Below, one piece after another: positions 24,948 through 34,907 of a stretch of 64,000 bases of DNA. The notes under the pieces were generated by a model that was not told the origin of the DNA, searched no databases, and saw only the letters and a list, made by a program, of their open reading frames with translations. The first letter of the stretch is position 1, and each line of letters begins with the position of its first letter. The translations under genes and the position numbers were made by a program. The stretch comes from Mucilaginibacter frigoritolerans (GTDB lineage: Bacteria; Bacteroidota; Bacteroidia; Sphingobacteriales; Sphingobacteriaceae), in assembly GCF_007830615.1 (NCBI RefSeq), contig NZ_VLLI01000004.1, positions 62,001 through 126,000 on the forward strand, read 5' to 3'.

Positions 24948-25029
24948 AGTGTAAATATTACACTGTTATTTTATCCTATCAAAATGATAGTGTGATTATC
25001 AAAATGATAGTGTGCTATCATTTTGATAG
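24948..25029. repeat. Cluster of palindromic repeats (3 x CTATCAAAATGATAG type)
   Basis: AGTGTAAATATTACACT (24948-24964) is a near-palindrome. It is followed by CTATCAAAATGATAG (24976-24990), TTATCAAAATGATAG (24996-25010) and CTATCATTTTGATAG (25015-25029), the last being the exact reverse complement of the first. Copy starts are 20 and 19 bp apart, close to two helical turns. The block lies 205-286 bp upstream of the kup start codon. Confidence 0.8.
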
Positions 25030-25158
25030 AATTTGATTTGGCTGTTTTTATTGCAGAATAGAATGGTTTTACTGTTAATATGGCAATAAATATACACAAA
25101 ACTGGTAAGATAAATCAGAATTAAACAGCAAAACTAAGATGGAATACTATAGCACACA

Positions 25159-25203
25159 AAACAAAATAGGCCGCCCTTCATTTTGAGACAGCCTATTTTG
25201 TTT
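25159..25203 (-). terminator. Terminator of the PEBP-like gene
   Basis: AAACAAAATAGGC (25159-25171) pairs with GCCTATTTTGTTT (25191-25203), 13 bp around a 19-base loop; on the minus strand the run after the stem is T-rich (TTTTGTTTT). It lies just after the stop of the minus-strand PEBP-like gene at 25227. Confidence 0.7.
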
Positions 25204-25226
25204 AAGGGCGGGGTTGGTGTTAGCTA

Positions 25227-25769
25227 CTATCTTTTACAATAAGCTATTATGGAAGCTTTTGCCAAAACCTGCTGATTAAGCATAAAGCCTGTTAATGCGG
25301 CGGTTGATGACAACGATGTTCCGAGTACAGCAGTTTTAAGGGCATAAACAGTAATCGTATATTTATGTGCAGCGTCTCCCTGTGGTGGACATGGGCCTAG
25401 ATAACCTGGGAATCCGGCATCATTTATAGTCTGTAAACTTTCTTTTGGAGCTATTGTGGCTTTTGCATCTCCTGCACCTTCTTTAAGCTCCGTTACGCCG
25501 GCTGGTATATTTACAATTACCCAGTGCCAAAAACCACTTCCGGTTGGGGCATCAGCATCATACATAGTTACAGCAAAGCTTTGTGTACCTGCAGGCGTAT
25601 TTACCCAGCTTAGCTGCGGTGAACTATTACTGCCCGTACAGCCAAAGGTATTTGCGGTGAACTCATTGGTAAACTGACCGCCAAGTGAATTGCTTTTTAA
25701 GGTAAAAGTTTGCGAAAAGGTGGCATGCGTAATCATCATGCCTAATAAAAATACGAATAGTTTTTTCAT
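25227..25769 (-). CDS. YbhB/YbcL-type PEBP-like (Raf-kinase-inhibitor-like) protein
   Basis: The start at 25769 gives a 180-residue chain with a signal peptide (MKKLFVFLLGMMITHATFSQ). The body has the YbhB/YbcL/PEBP pattern: NSSPQLSWVNTPAGTQSFAVTMYDADAP and FWHWVIVNIPAGVTEL, then the GYLGPCPPQGDAAHKYTITVYAL anion-binding loop. The family binds phospholipid-like or phosphate ligands; the biological role in bacteria is not settled. It lies 85 bases downstream of an AraC-family gene on the same strand. Confidence 0.93.
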   Translation of the reverse strand: MKKLFVFLLGMMITHATFSQTFTLKSNSLGGQFTNEFTANTFGCTGSNSSPQLSWVNTPAGTQSFAVTMYDADAPTGSGFWHWVIVNIPAGVTELKEGAGDAKATIAPKESLQTINDAGFPGYLGPCPPQGDAAHKYTITVYALKTAVLGTSLSSTAALTGFMLNQQVLAKASIIAYCKR

Positions 25770-25854
25770 AATATAACCGATTTTGTTATTGCAAAGTTGA
25801 AGCAAATGCTATCGCTTTTTTATTGCTATCGGTTCATATGGTGGTGCGTAAAGC

Positions 25855-26724
25855 TCAAACTTCAGCTTTATTAAGCTGAGCGGGTGTTACGCCAAACTTT
25901 TTCTTGAAGGCTGTATTAAAGTTAGACAGGTTTTCGTAGCCATAGGGTATGTAAAGTTCTGTGGCTCTTTTCCCTTTGCTTATTTCGTGCCGGGCAGCTT
26001 CCAGTTTCTTTTCCCTGATGTATTTTTGTGGGGCTATGCCGTAAGCTTTTTCAAAATCGCGTTTAAAAGATGATAAGCTCCTGTTAGCCAGAAAGGCCAA
26101 TTCGGTTAACGACAGGTTATTCATCAGGTTATTTTCCACTATCTTTTTTAATGATTGTTGTTGCTGGTCAGCATCAGCAATAAACAGAGCTGTCAGTTCA
26201 TCAGGATAGAGTTCATACAATACTAATAAAAGTTCTTCCAGCTTATGCTTAGCAATGGTATAAGAAAGCTGTTGCTGCTGACGAATAAGCTCCTGGATGG
26301 TTTTAACATATTCATTTAGATAGGCCGTTAGCTTAAAGGGGATAAAGTCGCGTTTTGCTTTAGGGTTATGGTTATTTGGCGATTTTTTTTGGTTCAGATT
26401 TAAAAAGTTAATAATGAACTGAACGGGGAAAACAGCCAGCAAACTGTTGTATGGTTTATCATTATTACTGTGTTCGGCCATGATGGAGTTTCCTGCCGGG
26501 ATAACAATACCAAAGCCAGGTGTAATAACAGCACGCTCTGCTGATAGATAGATTTCCTTTACCCCATTCAAAACAAAGGAAACAATCACTTGTTCGAAAA
26601 TAACCAGGCTTTTATCAAATTGCTTATCCGGATTGTTTTTCTCAGAATACCATATAAAAGAAATATCACCTGCTATAATTTGTTCATGATGCCTTATAGC
26701 CGCAGGTACAGAAACGCTGGTCAT
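25855..26724 (-). CDS. AraC-family transcription regulator
   Basis: The 289-residue protein has an N-terminal cupin-like sensor part (about 15-130) and a C-terminal AraC pair of helix-turn-helix motifs (about 190-285: LSLTELAFLANRSLSSFKRDFEKAYGIAPQKYIREKKLEAA, then RATELYIPYGYENLSNFNTAFKKKFGVTPAQ). It is upstream of and on the same strand as the PEBP-like gene and may control it, but no operator is obvious. Confidence 0.93.
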   Translation of the reverse strand: MTSVSVPAAIRHHEQIIAGDISFIWYSEKNNPDKQFDKSLVIFEQVIVSFVLNGVKEIYLSAERAVITPGFGIVIPAGNSIMAEHSNNDKPYNSLLAVFPVQFIINFLNLNQKKSPNNHNPKAKRDFIPFKLTAYLNEYVKTIQELIRQQQQLSYTIAKHKLEELLLVLYELYPDELTALFIADADQQQQSLKKIVENNLMNNLSLTELAFLANRSLSSFKRDFEKAYGIAPQKYIREKKLEAARHEISKGKRATELYIPYGYENLSNFNTAFKKKFGVTPAQLNKAEV

Positions 26725-26822
26725 AATTGTTTATTTATATAAATGAAGATTGCTAATATAATATAAAGGCCCGGAGTATTATATTACCTGCATTTATTTT
26801 GCTTTTAAATTGTCCATAAAAA

Positions 26823-26851
26823 AACGCCCCATAATTTACTTATGGGGCGTT
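26823..26851 (-). terminator. Strong intrinsic terminator after the T9SS giant
   Basis: AACGCCCCATAA (26823-26834) pairs with TTATGGGGCGTT (26840-26851), 12 bp around a 5-base loop; on the minus strand a T run follows, since an A run precedes it on the plus strand. It lies 24 bases past the stop of the large gene at 26875. Confidence 0.9.
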
Positions 26852-26874
26852 AAGCTTTATTTTTAGCTGGTATT

Positions 26875-29800
26875 TTATAGCTTCACAAATGTGCTTCTGC
26901 CTACCAGACTTTGGTTACTGTTATTAACAACTTGTATTATATAAGTTCCTGGAGCCAGATTGCTAACATTATCCTGCCAGTTTATTGTTGATGAAGTAGC
27001 GGTTTTTACAACAGCACCTGCAAGGCTTATAATTTTGATGGCGTATGATGATGAAGTGGTTGATGTGCTGGCCAATGTAGGCGTACTGCTAACGCTTTGT
27101 AATAAAGATAAACCGGATGAATTGGTAGTACTGTTACTGCCTTGTATAGATAAATTGATAATGCCATTAGAAGGGTTAGGGTATACACTCAGATTACTTG
27201 CAGCAACATTGGTAGCGTTGCCATAAATCAATTTAACTGTATTTGAATAGGTTGTAGTTCCGTTTAAATCTGTTATTGCCAGGCGATAGATATCTGCCCC
27301 GGCAACCGGATTTTTATCAAGGAAACTGTAAGTTGATAATGAGCTTGAGCTTACACCGCCAATAGTTACAAAAGTTACGCCACCATCTGTACTTCTCTGA
27401 ACAGTAAAGTTGGTGTAATTCTCTTCGTTTTCAGTTTTCCATACAACTTCTGATCCGCTTGTTTCTTTAGTAGCAGCAAAGCTTAACAAGTGAACACCTA
27501 ATGCCGGGTTTTGACGGATTACTATCGAAAAGCGGTTATTCCCAAAGCTGGCGGTATCTGTAAGAACGACATTGAAAACATAGTTGGTATTGGCACGAAG
27601 ATCTAATGAATCTTTTTTGTACTTATCCATTAACCATACCTCATATAATTGTGGTACAGATTGTAATTCGTAACGTTTAAGGGTGTACTGTCCGCTTGTA
27701 GCAACGTTTGCAGATAGCCTTATAGTTAAAGGTGCTTTTTGATTAGGGAAAGGGAGACGGTTGATAGCCAGTTTTACACTATCGCTTGATATACTTGCCA
27801 GGCTTTCAAGTGCGCTCATACCAGGGAAGTATTTGGCATCTTCCATAGGGTTGTAACCTGTACTGGCTGTTGATTTAAAGAAAACCAGCATATCGTCGTT
27901 ATTGACAGAGTCTGTTTGCAAAACCAAACGCATGTATTGGGATACATTGGTAGTTGGAGGTGCGCCCATCAGTAAATAGCTTGATGATGGTTGTTTAGAT
28001 GTTTTTGCAGATTCGGTAAAGGTTATTGTTGAAGCATGGTTTACTGCCATTACAAAAAAGCCCTGACCGCTGGCAATAATATTGGCACTGGTGTTGCCTG
28101 TAGCTGTTCCATTAAGCCCTTTTCCTACACCTCCGTCACCTTTCATGTAGGTGTTATACTGATTGGTAAATGGATTGAAAACCCAAATAGTTGGTGCCAC
28201 GTTAGGTACACCTGATGTAGTATTTACCACTATACCTGTGGCGCCTGATGTTGCATAAGTTTCCCAGTCAACTGAACATGGGTATGGATTACCAATCAGG
28301 TTAAATCCGCGCACAGCTGCATTGTTTTCTGATATACCGTTGTAGGTTGGGTTTGTTTCATATTTTAAACTTCCGCCACCTACTACCCAGTTTTGCACCT
28401 GGTAAGATTGTTGATTTAAATATCCGTTAGCTGTAAAAACAACACCCTCTGGCGCAACAAACGGACTGGTAGTTTTACCAGGGTTAGTGCCTACGTTATT
28501 AATTCTATCACCTCTGAAAAAGAAGAAAAAACCGTTTCCTACAGATACTTTAGGCGAAGTTCCATCAGAAAGTCCTATAGTAGTGGCTTGGGTAAGGTCA
28601 GTTACTCCAGTAAAATTAGCGCCGGTAAAGGATGCGTTGCTAGGTGTTATATCTTCCCTGAAAAAATATATTGTGGGATTTCCATAAGCTGTACTTGAAT
28701 TAAAAGTGCTTGGAAAGGCATAACCCCCTTTAGCGCCAGTAACAATTGCGCTGTTTGCAAGGTATTGCAAATTGATGCCATATTGATTTGCTAAGCCAGT
28801 ATTTACACTAAAGGTATTTACTGGTGATGACATTAACCGGTAATTACGGTATACCCATCTGGTGCCTATTTTAAGCGTGCCGCCTGATAAATAACGCTGA
28901 ACGTTAAAAATGCCAGTGGTAGAACTTGTTGAAGCCATTGCCAATAACGATGCAGTGCCATATTGATCAGATTGGAAAGTGAAAGTGCCCGGACTGGTGT
29001 TGGTTATTGTAACAGAAGTTCCGTATGGGCTGATAATAGAGGTTGAACCAACACTGAATGTACCTGTATTGGCAATGTATGAACTTTGACCCTTCATGGT
29101 TAATAAACAGGATGAGTTTGATGTGCCTACATAGAAAAATCCGGTATTGTTAATGGCATCAGTCTGTTGATATAACTTTATAAATGAACCAGAATCAAGC
29201 TTCATTATTGATGTGGCACTTGAGTTATTAATGGAAAAGGAGTTGCTACCATTGGTAGAATCACTTATAGTAGTGCCACTGCCATGGAAGTTGCCCGATC
29301 CGCTGTTGTTTAAGGTTACATTTTGACCGGTTATATTGAATGAAGATTTGTGATCTGTGAAAGCGCCTGTATTGTTAATGGAATAGTTTGAACTACCACC
29401 CGTAAAGTTATAGGTTGAAGCGTTGGAATTAACGGTTCCTGAATTAACCATATAGGAGCTGTAGCCAAATTTAAAAGTGCATCCTGACTGTATATTCAGT
29501 GTTCCATTGTTAGTTATAGTACTTTGACTATTTGACCAATCTGCTATAGCATTAGCATTTAAGTAGACAGTAGCACCTGATGCTATAGTTAATGATGCTT
29601 GATAACCTGCAGTTATTGTTCCGCTTATTTTTGTGGTTCCGGCACCTGAAAATGTGAAGCCATTTGCTGCACTGCTTGCCTGAGCCGTGGTTATGCCGCC
29701 GCTGATATTAAGCGTGCTTCCGGAATTTACATTAACAGTGATACCGCTAATACCATAAAAAGCAGTATTCATTGATGCTATGGTAATAGTGCTTGGTAAT

Positions 29801-30003
29801 GTTACAGTAACGTTACTGGTGATAAAACTAGCAACATCTGTGGCTGATTGGCCAGGGTAGCCGGTATTTGGTAACCAATTGGATGCGGTAGTCCAACTGC
29901 CACTTGCTCCACCATTCCAGATGTAGGTGGTTGCACCTGCAGTATTATTAAACATAATAATACTACAAAAAACTAATACAATGGACAATAATTGTGTTTT
30001 CAA
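26875..30003 (-). CDS. Large T9SS-exported protein (1042 aa), unknown function
   Basis: After a signal peptide (ending near NTAGA) the first about 370 residues are Asn/Ser/Thr/Gly-rich with regularly recurring short motifs such as NNTGxF, NNSGSGN and IANTGTF, which look like the rungs of a parallel beta-helix. A middle part (about 380-760) shows extracellular-type domains. Residues about 875-935 form a fibronectin-like domain (TNFTVQRSTDGG...VAGADIYRLAITDLNG) and the last about 85 form the T9SS type A sorting domain (SVYPNPSNGIINLSI...LAPGTYIIQVVNNSNQ). It is probably cell-surface or secreted and may act in adhesion. Homology would need a search. Confidence 0.85.
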   Translation of the reverse strand: MKTQLLSIVLVFCSIIMFNNTAGATTYIWNGGASGSWTTASNWLPNTGYPGQSATDVASFITSNVTVTLPSTITIASMNTAFYGISGITVNVNSGSTLNISGGITTAQASSAANGFTFSGAGTTKISGTITAGYQASLTIASGATVYLNANAIADWSNSQSTITNNGTLNIQSGCTFKFGYSSYMVNSGTVNSNASTYNFTGGSSNYSINNTGAFTDHKSSFNITGQNVTLNNSGSGNFHGSGTTISDSTNGSNSFSINNSSATSIMKLDSGSFIKLYQQTDAINNTGFFYVGTSNSSCLLTMKGQSSYIANTGTFSVGSTSIISPYGTSVTITNTSPGTFTFQSDQYGTASLLAMASTSSTTGIFNVQRYLSGGTLKIGTRWVYRNYRLMSSPVNTFSVNTGLANQYGINLQYLANSAIVTGAKGGYAFPSTFNSSTAYGNPTIYFFREDITPSNASFTGANFTGVTDLTQATTIGLSDGTSPKVSVGNGFFFFFRGDRINNVGTNPGKTTSPFVAPEGVVFTANGYLNQQSYQVQNWVVGGGSLKYETNPTYNGISENNAAVRGFNLIGNPYPCSVDWETYATSGATGIVVNTTSGVPNVAPTIWVFNPFTNQYNTYMKGDGGVGKGLNGTATGNTSANIIASGQGFFVMAVNHASTITFTESAKTSKQPSSSYLLMGAPPTTNVSQYMRLVLQTDSVNNDDMLVFFKSTASTGYNPMEDAKYFPGMSALESLASISSDSVKLAINRLPFPNQKAPLTIRLSANVATSGQYTLKRYELQSVPQLYEVWLMDKYKKDSLDLRANTNYVFNVVLTDTASFGNNRFSIVIRQNPALGVHLLSFAATKETSGSEVVWKTENEENYTNFTVQRSTDGGVTFVTIGGVSSSSLSTYSFLDKNPVAGADIYRLAITDLNGTTTYSNTVKLIYGNATNVAASNLSVYPNPSNGIINLSIQGSNSTTNSSGLSLLQSVSSTPTLASTSTTSSSYAIKIISLAGAVVKTATSSTINWQDNVSNLAPGTYIIQVVNNSNQSLVGRSTFVKL

Positions 30004-30408
30004 CAGTTTAAATTTTTAGGGTGTATTAATAGTGCGCTTTGTAATAATTATATTATTTTTTACTTATTTAATATTTTTTGATAACTATGTGTCTGTTATT
30101 ATTCCAAAATGTAGTGAGTATACATTGCCGAGGTCTTTTACGCTTGCCCTAATAACATAGTTTCAATTATTTCATATCTGTAATATTAAGAAATATTTAA
30201 TCTTTAGGTTAAATATTGCAGTTCTTAATAGTTAATATTAAAATTATATAGCCATTTCTAAATTAATATAAATTTTAATAAATACGGAACTTTTTTTGAG
30301 GCAGTTTGTAATTAATTGGAAATAAAACATATTTTTTATAGCGATATAAAATATGCTAACTTGTTTCCGTGATAATTACCTTCAAAAGCCCTTGTCCGGT
30401 ATATAATT
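30004..30408. other. Divergent intergenic region between two T9SS giants
   Basis: These 405 bp are strongly AT-rich, with many short A/T runs. They must carry the promoters for both divergent large genes. I see no clear sigma-ABfr -7 element in it that I would defend, and no small gene. Confidence 0.45.
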
Positions 30409-33400
30409 ATGTGTAAATTTTGTTTGAGTAAGCTTTTTTCGCCCGTTGCCGGATTACTTTTATTACTGTGTATATCAGCTGAAACTTATGGTCAGCAGGT
30501 ATTGGTAACGGAAGCAAACAAGAAAGAACTGCAAGGCCTTTCATCAAGGTTTAATAATCTATTTCTTAATAACCATCAAAAGGCGCTTGGGTTGGCCAAT
30601 ATTCATGGATGGCCCGTTGTTCGTAAAACGAAAATGGGAAAACTGGTGTTGTTGCAGGGAGTAAACAGTTTGGGCTTTCCGGTGTACCTTGTAACGGATA
30701 ACAATGTCATTGCTGCTGCAACAACAGGTACAAATAGCGTACAACCGGGAGGAATATTGGGGTTAAACCTTTCCGGGTCTAGTAATATTATAAATAATAA
30801 ACTAGCCATATGGGATGGCGGGGCGGTGTATAAGGGGCATCAGGAATTTACGGGAAAAACAATTACTATTGAAGATACCGTATCAATACTTGACCATTCT
30901 ACGCATGTGGCGGGTACCATGGTAGCTAAGGGGATATATGCACCGGCAAAAGGGATGGCTTTTAATGCTACTACCCTACATTCTTATTATTTCGATAATG
31001 ATATAACTAAGATGAGTTCCGCGGCATCAAATCTGTTGCTTTCTAATCATTCGTATGGTGATGTGGCAGGCTGGGATTTTAACGATTTAGCCAACCGTTG
31101 GGAATGGTATGGCTTGCCCGGAGATACGGTTGATTATAACTTTGGCTTTTACGGGCAAAGGACTCAGCAATGGGATCAGATTGCGTTTAATGCCCCATAT
31201 TACTTGATTGTTGAATCGGCTGGTAATGCACATGCATATCCGGGCCCGGCAGTAGGGAGTGATTATTACGGTTATGCAAGTGCCTCCAATCAAACACTGG
31301 TTGATAAAGGACCGAGGCCTGCCAGTATAAGCAGCAATACAGGATACGATGTAATAAGTACCACTGGCAATGCTAAAAATATACTTACAGTGGGGGCGGT
31401 AAACCCTTTACCGTATGGCCCTGCAACCAGCTCATCTATTTCCATTGCATCATTTAGCAGCTGGGGGCCAACAGATGATGGTCGTATTAAGCCGGATATT
31501 GTAGGTGATGGAGTAGATGTTCTTTCAGCTGGAACGTCTGGACCTCAATCATATATAACCATGTCAGGTACTTCCATGTCGGCACCAAATATTACCGGCT
31601 CCTTATATTTATTGCAGGAGTATTATGCCGAAAAAAATGGCGGCAGTTTTATGCGCGCGGCAACTTTAAAAGGTTTAGCCTGTCATACAGCTGTTGATGC
31701 TGGAAATACTGGCCCCGATTATATTTATGGATGGGGTTTGCTCAATACAGGAAATGCTGCGCAGGTTATAACTAATAACGGATCAAAAAGTATAATCAAA
31801 GAAAGCATCCTGCAACAGGGACAGCAGCAAACCTATAACGTTATTGCATCGGGTGATGGTATTTTATCAGCCACTATATCATGGACAGATCCGATGGGGA
31901 CACAAACACCCGACGGTACAGTGAATAGCCGTACACCCAAACTGGTTAATGATCTTGATATAAGGATAAGTGATGGGACAGTTACATTTATGCCCTGGAT
32001 ACTGGATCCTAATAATCCATCGGCTATTGCCAAAACTGGTGATAATATTGTAGATAATATTGAACAGGTTTATATCGCCGGAGCTGTGCCGGGTAAGGCT
32101 TATACCATAACTGTTTCGCACAAAGGGACGCTAACAGGAGGATCACAGGCTTATTCGCTTATAGCCACTGGCATTGGCGGAACAGCTTATTGCACTTCTG
32201 CACCCTTATCAAATGCCGATTCCCGTATTAATAATGTAACGCTTGCCAATATTAATTATACTCCAGTTGCCGGATGTACCAGTTATACCAATCTCACTAA
32301 CTTAACTGTGCAGTTAGAGCAAGGCAAAACCTATCCGCTGAGTTTAACGTTAGGTACCTGTAGTGCTAATTTTAATAAAGCTGCCAAAGTTTTTATTGAC
32401 TGGAATGGCAACGGTGTGTTTGATGCTAACGAATTGGTAGCTACCACCTCTATATTGAATACCACCGGAACTTACAATACTAATATTACTGTACCGGCAT
32501 CTGTAATTGCAGGTAATTACAGTTTAATGCGTGTGGTGCTGAACGAAACAAGCGATACATCAACCATAAAAGCATGCGGTACTTATGGCAAAGGCGAAAC
32601 ACAAGATTACCGGGTTCAATTTTTACAAAGTACTACCGATGCAGGAGTAATAGCCATTGTTAGTCCTGATTCTACAGGTTCATGTTCATCAGCCACACAG
32701 GTAACGGTAACACTAAAGAATTTTGGGAGCGCGACGATAAATAATATCCCGGTTACAGTAACTGTTACTGCGCCAGATAACACCACAACTACTTTACAAC
32801 AAACTTATACCGGTTCATTAGCTCCGCTGGAGCAGGAAGATTTTACGCTTAACGGTACCTTTAATGCTATTGCGGGTGCAACCTATCATATTACGGCAAC
32901 CAGTAACCTGCCGGGTGACCCCAACACTTCCAATAACCAGGTTAGTGAAACCGTTCTGATAAGTTTGCCTCCTTCGGCATCAGATTTAACGGCTTATTAT
33001 TGTAATAACAGCAATCAATATCAGTTATCAGGCTCGGGCGATAGTGAACTGTTATGGTATCAAAATATAACTGATAATGTTCCTATAGCTTTCGGGGCAA
33101 CTGCATTGACAAGCAAAGCTCCTGTCAATAATACCTATTACGCTGGTGTAAATGATTTTAGCGGTACAGTTGGCCCGGCTACTAAGACTGCTTTTTCTGG
33201 GGGCGGCTACAACCAGTTTACCCCATCTATTAATGTAAGTGCCAATATTCCGGTTATTATTGAGAGCGCCCGTTTATATGTTGGTAATTCGGGTAAGGTA
33301 ACGTTTCAGGTAGCTAATACCAATGGTGAAATTGTATCCCAAGCCACTATAAACGCAGTGGCCACCAGCTCACATCCGCAGCCCTCCGCACAAGCCGATG

Positions 33401-34158
33401 ATCCAAACGATCAGGGTGTAGTTTACAACCTTAATTTATTACTACCTGCTGCAGGAGCCTATACTATTACCGCTGTTTTTGACAGCACAGCAACACTTTA
33501 CCGGAGTAATGCAGGAGTTACCGGTTATCCATTCAGCGCTGGCGATGTATTTAGTATTACAGGCAATACGGCAACATCATCAACAGATACAACTTATTAT
33601 AAGGGCTTTTACTATTATTTTTATGATATAAAGTTGAAAAGCGCAGGCTGTGCTTCAACTGCCAGGCAGGCAGTAATAGTATCTAACCCTGTAATAACCC
33701 AGAACGGTGCAGTGCTTAGTTCCAATTTTTCCTCAGGAAATCAATGGTATTTGGATGGTGCACCTATAGCAGGGGCAACTAACGCCACTTACCGGCCAAT
33801 TGAGAGCGGGAATTATCAGACTAAAATAAATCTGGTGAGCGGTTGTCAACTCATATCAAATACTTTGTATGATTTAGTGCAGGGTAGTTCAGCAAATAAT
33901 ACTGATATAGGTTTAGTATTGTTTCCGGTTCCGGCAAACAGTCAGTTGAATATTCTTTTTGTTGCAAAAACAAGTAGCAATTTAACATTGTCGCTTATAA
34001 ACGCGGCAGGTAAAATTGTTTCCAGCAGCTCACAAATTGTTGCCGCCGGAAACTTTAATACAGCGCTTGATGTATCTAACCAGTCGCCCGGAACCTATAT
34101 TTTAAAGTTAATACTTGGTGAAAAGACTTATAACAATAAAATTATCATTGCAAGATAA
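30409..34158 (+). CDS. T9SS-exported subtilisin-like (S8) protease with GEVED domain
   Basis: The 1249-residue protein begins with a signal peptide (about 1-29). The S8 peptidase domain (about 130-460) keeps the triad Asp136 (IWDGG), His163 (DHSTHVAGT) and Ser389 (MSGTSMSAP). Beyond it are a jelly-roll beta domain (about 470-590), a GEVED domain (about 655-745: VFIDWNGNGVFDANE...GETQDYRV), CARDB-like and Ig-like regions, and a C-terminal T9SS sorting domain (last 80 residues: FPVPANSQLNIL...PGTYILKLILGEK). It degrades proteins at or beyond the cell surface. Convergent with the small barrel-like gene, eight bases apart. Confidence 0.93.
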   Translation: MCKFCLSKLFSPVAGLLLLLCISAETYGQQVLVTEANKKELQGLSSRFNNLFLNNHQKALGLANIHGWPVVRKTKMGKLVLLQGVNSLGFPVYLVTDNNVIAAATTGTNSVQPGGILGLNLSGSSNIINNKLAIWDGGAVYKGHQEFTGKTITIEDTVSILDHSTHVAGTMVAKGIYAPAKGMAFNATTLHSYYFDNDITKMSSAASNLLLSNHSYGDVAGWDFNDLANRWEWYGLPGDTVDYNFGFYGQRTQQWDQIAFNAPYYLIVESAGNAHAYPGPAVGSDYYGYASASNQTLVDKGPRPASISSNTGYDVISTTGNAKNILTVGAVNPLPYGPATSSSISIASFSSWGPTDDGRIKPDIVGDGVDVLSAGTSGPQSYITMSGTSMSAPNITGSLYLLQEYYAEKNGGSFMRAATLKGLACHTAVDAGNTGPDYIYGWGLLNTGNAAQVITNNGSKSIIKESILQQGQQQTYNVIASGDGILSATISWTDPMGTQTPDGTVNSRTPKLVNDLDIRISDGTVTFMPWILDPNNPSAIAKTGDNIVDNIEQVYIAGAVPGKAYTITVSHKGTLTGGSQAYSLIATGIGGTAYCTSAPLSNADSRINNVTLANINYTPVAGCTSYTNLTNLTVQLEQGKTYPLSLTLGTCSANFNKAAKVFIDWNGNGVFDANELVATTSILNTTGTYNTNITVPASVIAGNYSLMRVVLNETSDTSTIKACGTYGKGETQDYRVQFLQSTTDAGVIAIVSPDSTGSCSSATQVTVTLKNFGSATINNIPVTVTVTAPDNTTTTLQQTYTGSLAPLEQEDFTLNGTFNAIAGATYHITATSNLPGDPNTSNNQVSETVLISLPPSASDLTAYYCNNSNQYQLSGSGDSELLWYQNITDNVPIAFGATALTSKAPVNNTYYAGVNDFSGTVGPATKTAFSGGGYNQFTPSINVSANIPVIIESARLYVGNSGKVTFQVANTNGEIVSQATINAVATSSHPQPSAQADDPNDQGVVYNLNLLLPAAGAYTITAVFDSTATLYRSNAGVTGYPFSAGDVFSITGNTATSSTDTTYYKGFYYYFYDIKLKSAGCASTARQAVIVSNPVITQNGAVLSSNFSSGNQWYLDGAPIAGATNATYRPIESGNYQTKINLVSGCQLISNTLYDLVQGSSANNTDIGLVLFPVPANSQLNILFVAKTSSNLTLSLINAAGKIVSSSSQIVAAGNFNTALDVSNQSPGTYILKLILGEKTYNNKIIIAR

Positions 34159-34166
34159 ATTTCTCG

Positions 34167-34676
34167 TTATTTAAAAACGTATTTGATGCCTATGGCGGGG
34201 GCTATATCACCGAATGGGCCGGTAGCCAGCTCCAGACGCGGATTAAGATCAAGACTGACGGCTATAGGTGATTGTGGAATGATGTATTCCAGACCCAGAA
34301 CACCATCAACCCCTAACAATAAATGGCCGGTGTTATAAACTTCATTGTCGCCGCCAAAACGTTGATATACGCCACTGCCGATGGCGCCAATATGGACACC
34401 TGCGCCATAGTAAAATCTTAATTCGGGTACATTAAATGCTACCTGGTAAAATTCATATAGCCCGGTTATTACTACACCATGTTGTCTGAAACCTAATTCA
34501 CCTTCAATGGCAATATCCTTGTCGGTAAAATATTTTCCGGCTATGCCGTCTTCATATCCGCCAAATTTAAAACCTACAGCGCCTGTATAAGAATCACCAT
34601 TTGATTGCGCATTAGAATGCTTGCTAACCAATAAAAAAGAGATTAGCATCAATAAACTTAAGAATGTTTTTTTCAT
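34167..34676 (-). CDS. Small secreted barrel-like protein
   Basis: The 169 residues have a signal peptide (MKKTFLSLLMLISFLLVSKHSNAQ). The mature part has alternating Gly/Tyr/Phe strands such as GAVGFKFGGYEDGIAGKYF, LRFYYGAGVHIGAIG and GVDGVLGLEYIIPQSPIAVSLDLNPRLEL, ending in YVFK, a typical outer-membrane beta-barrel pattern of about eight strands. No named family is recognised. Its only neighbour link is convergence with the S8 protease gene. Confidence 0.75.
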   Translation of the reverse strand: MKKTFLSLLMLISFLLVSKHSNAQSNGDSYTGAVGFKFGGYEDGIAGKYFTDKDIAIEGELGFRQHGVVITGLYEFYQVAFNVPELRFYYGAGVHIGAIGSGVYQRFGGDNEVYNTGHLLLGVDGVLGLEYIIPQSPIAVSLDLNPRLELATGPFGDIAPAIGIKYVFK

Positions 34677-34880
34677 AGAATGTATTTGAACTTGAACGGC
34701 GAAATTGCGTTTTTATGACCTTTTAATCAAAATGGAATAGTTTTTAAATTGTAAATAATTGATTATCAACAAGTAAATAATATGCATTTGTAACAAAAAG
34801 GATACATTTGGCAACGTTCAAGTATGGTTTGAGATATGTTTAATAATTATTAATGATGTTTATTATCCGGTTGAAAATGA

Positions 34881-34888
34881 TAAATTCG
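34881..34888 (+). promoter_or_regulatory. Candidate -7 element of ggt
   Basis: TAAATTCG matches TAnnTTTG at seven of eight bases, and lies 19 bp before the ATG at 34908. A T-rich -33 candidate is at about 34857-34861. Confidence 0.4.
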
Positions 34889-34907
34889 TGGATATAATTA
34901 GAAATTC

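Larger units (their letters stand above)
24744..25226. other. Intergenic region upstream of kup with palindromes
   Basis: This 483-bp AT-rich gap lies between the kup start and the stop of the PEBP-like gene. It holds the palindrome cluster at 24948-25029 and the terminator at 25159-25203. No open frame of note is visible, and the kup promoter must be here. Confidence 0.6.

Noticed and set aside
24948-25029. The kup-side repeats as an insertion sequence end or attachment site
   Set aside because: No transposase, target duplication or integrase nearby; they look like operators.
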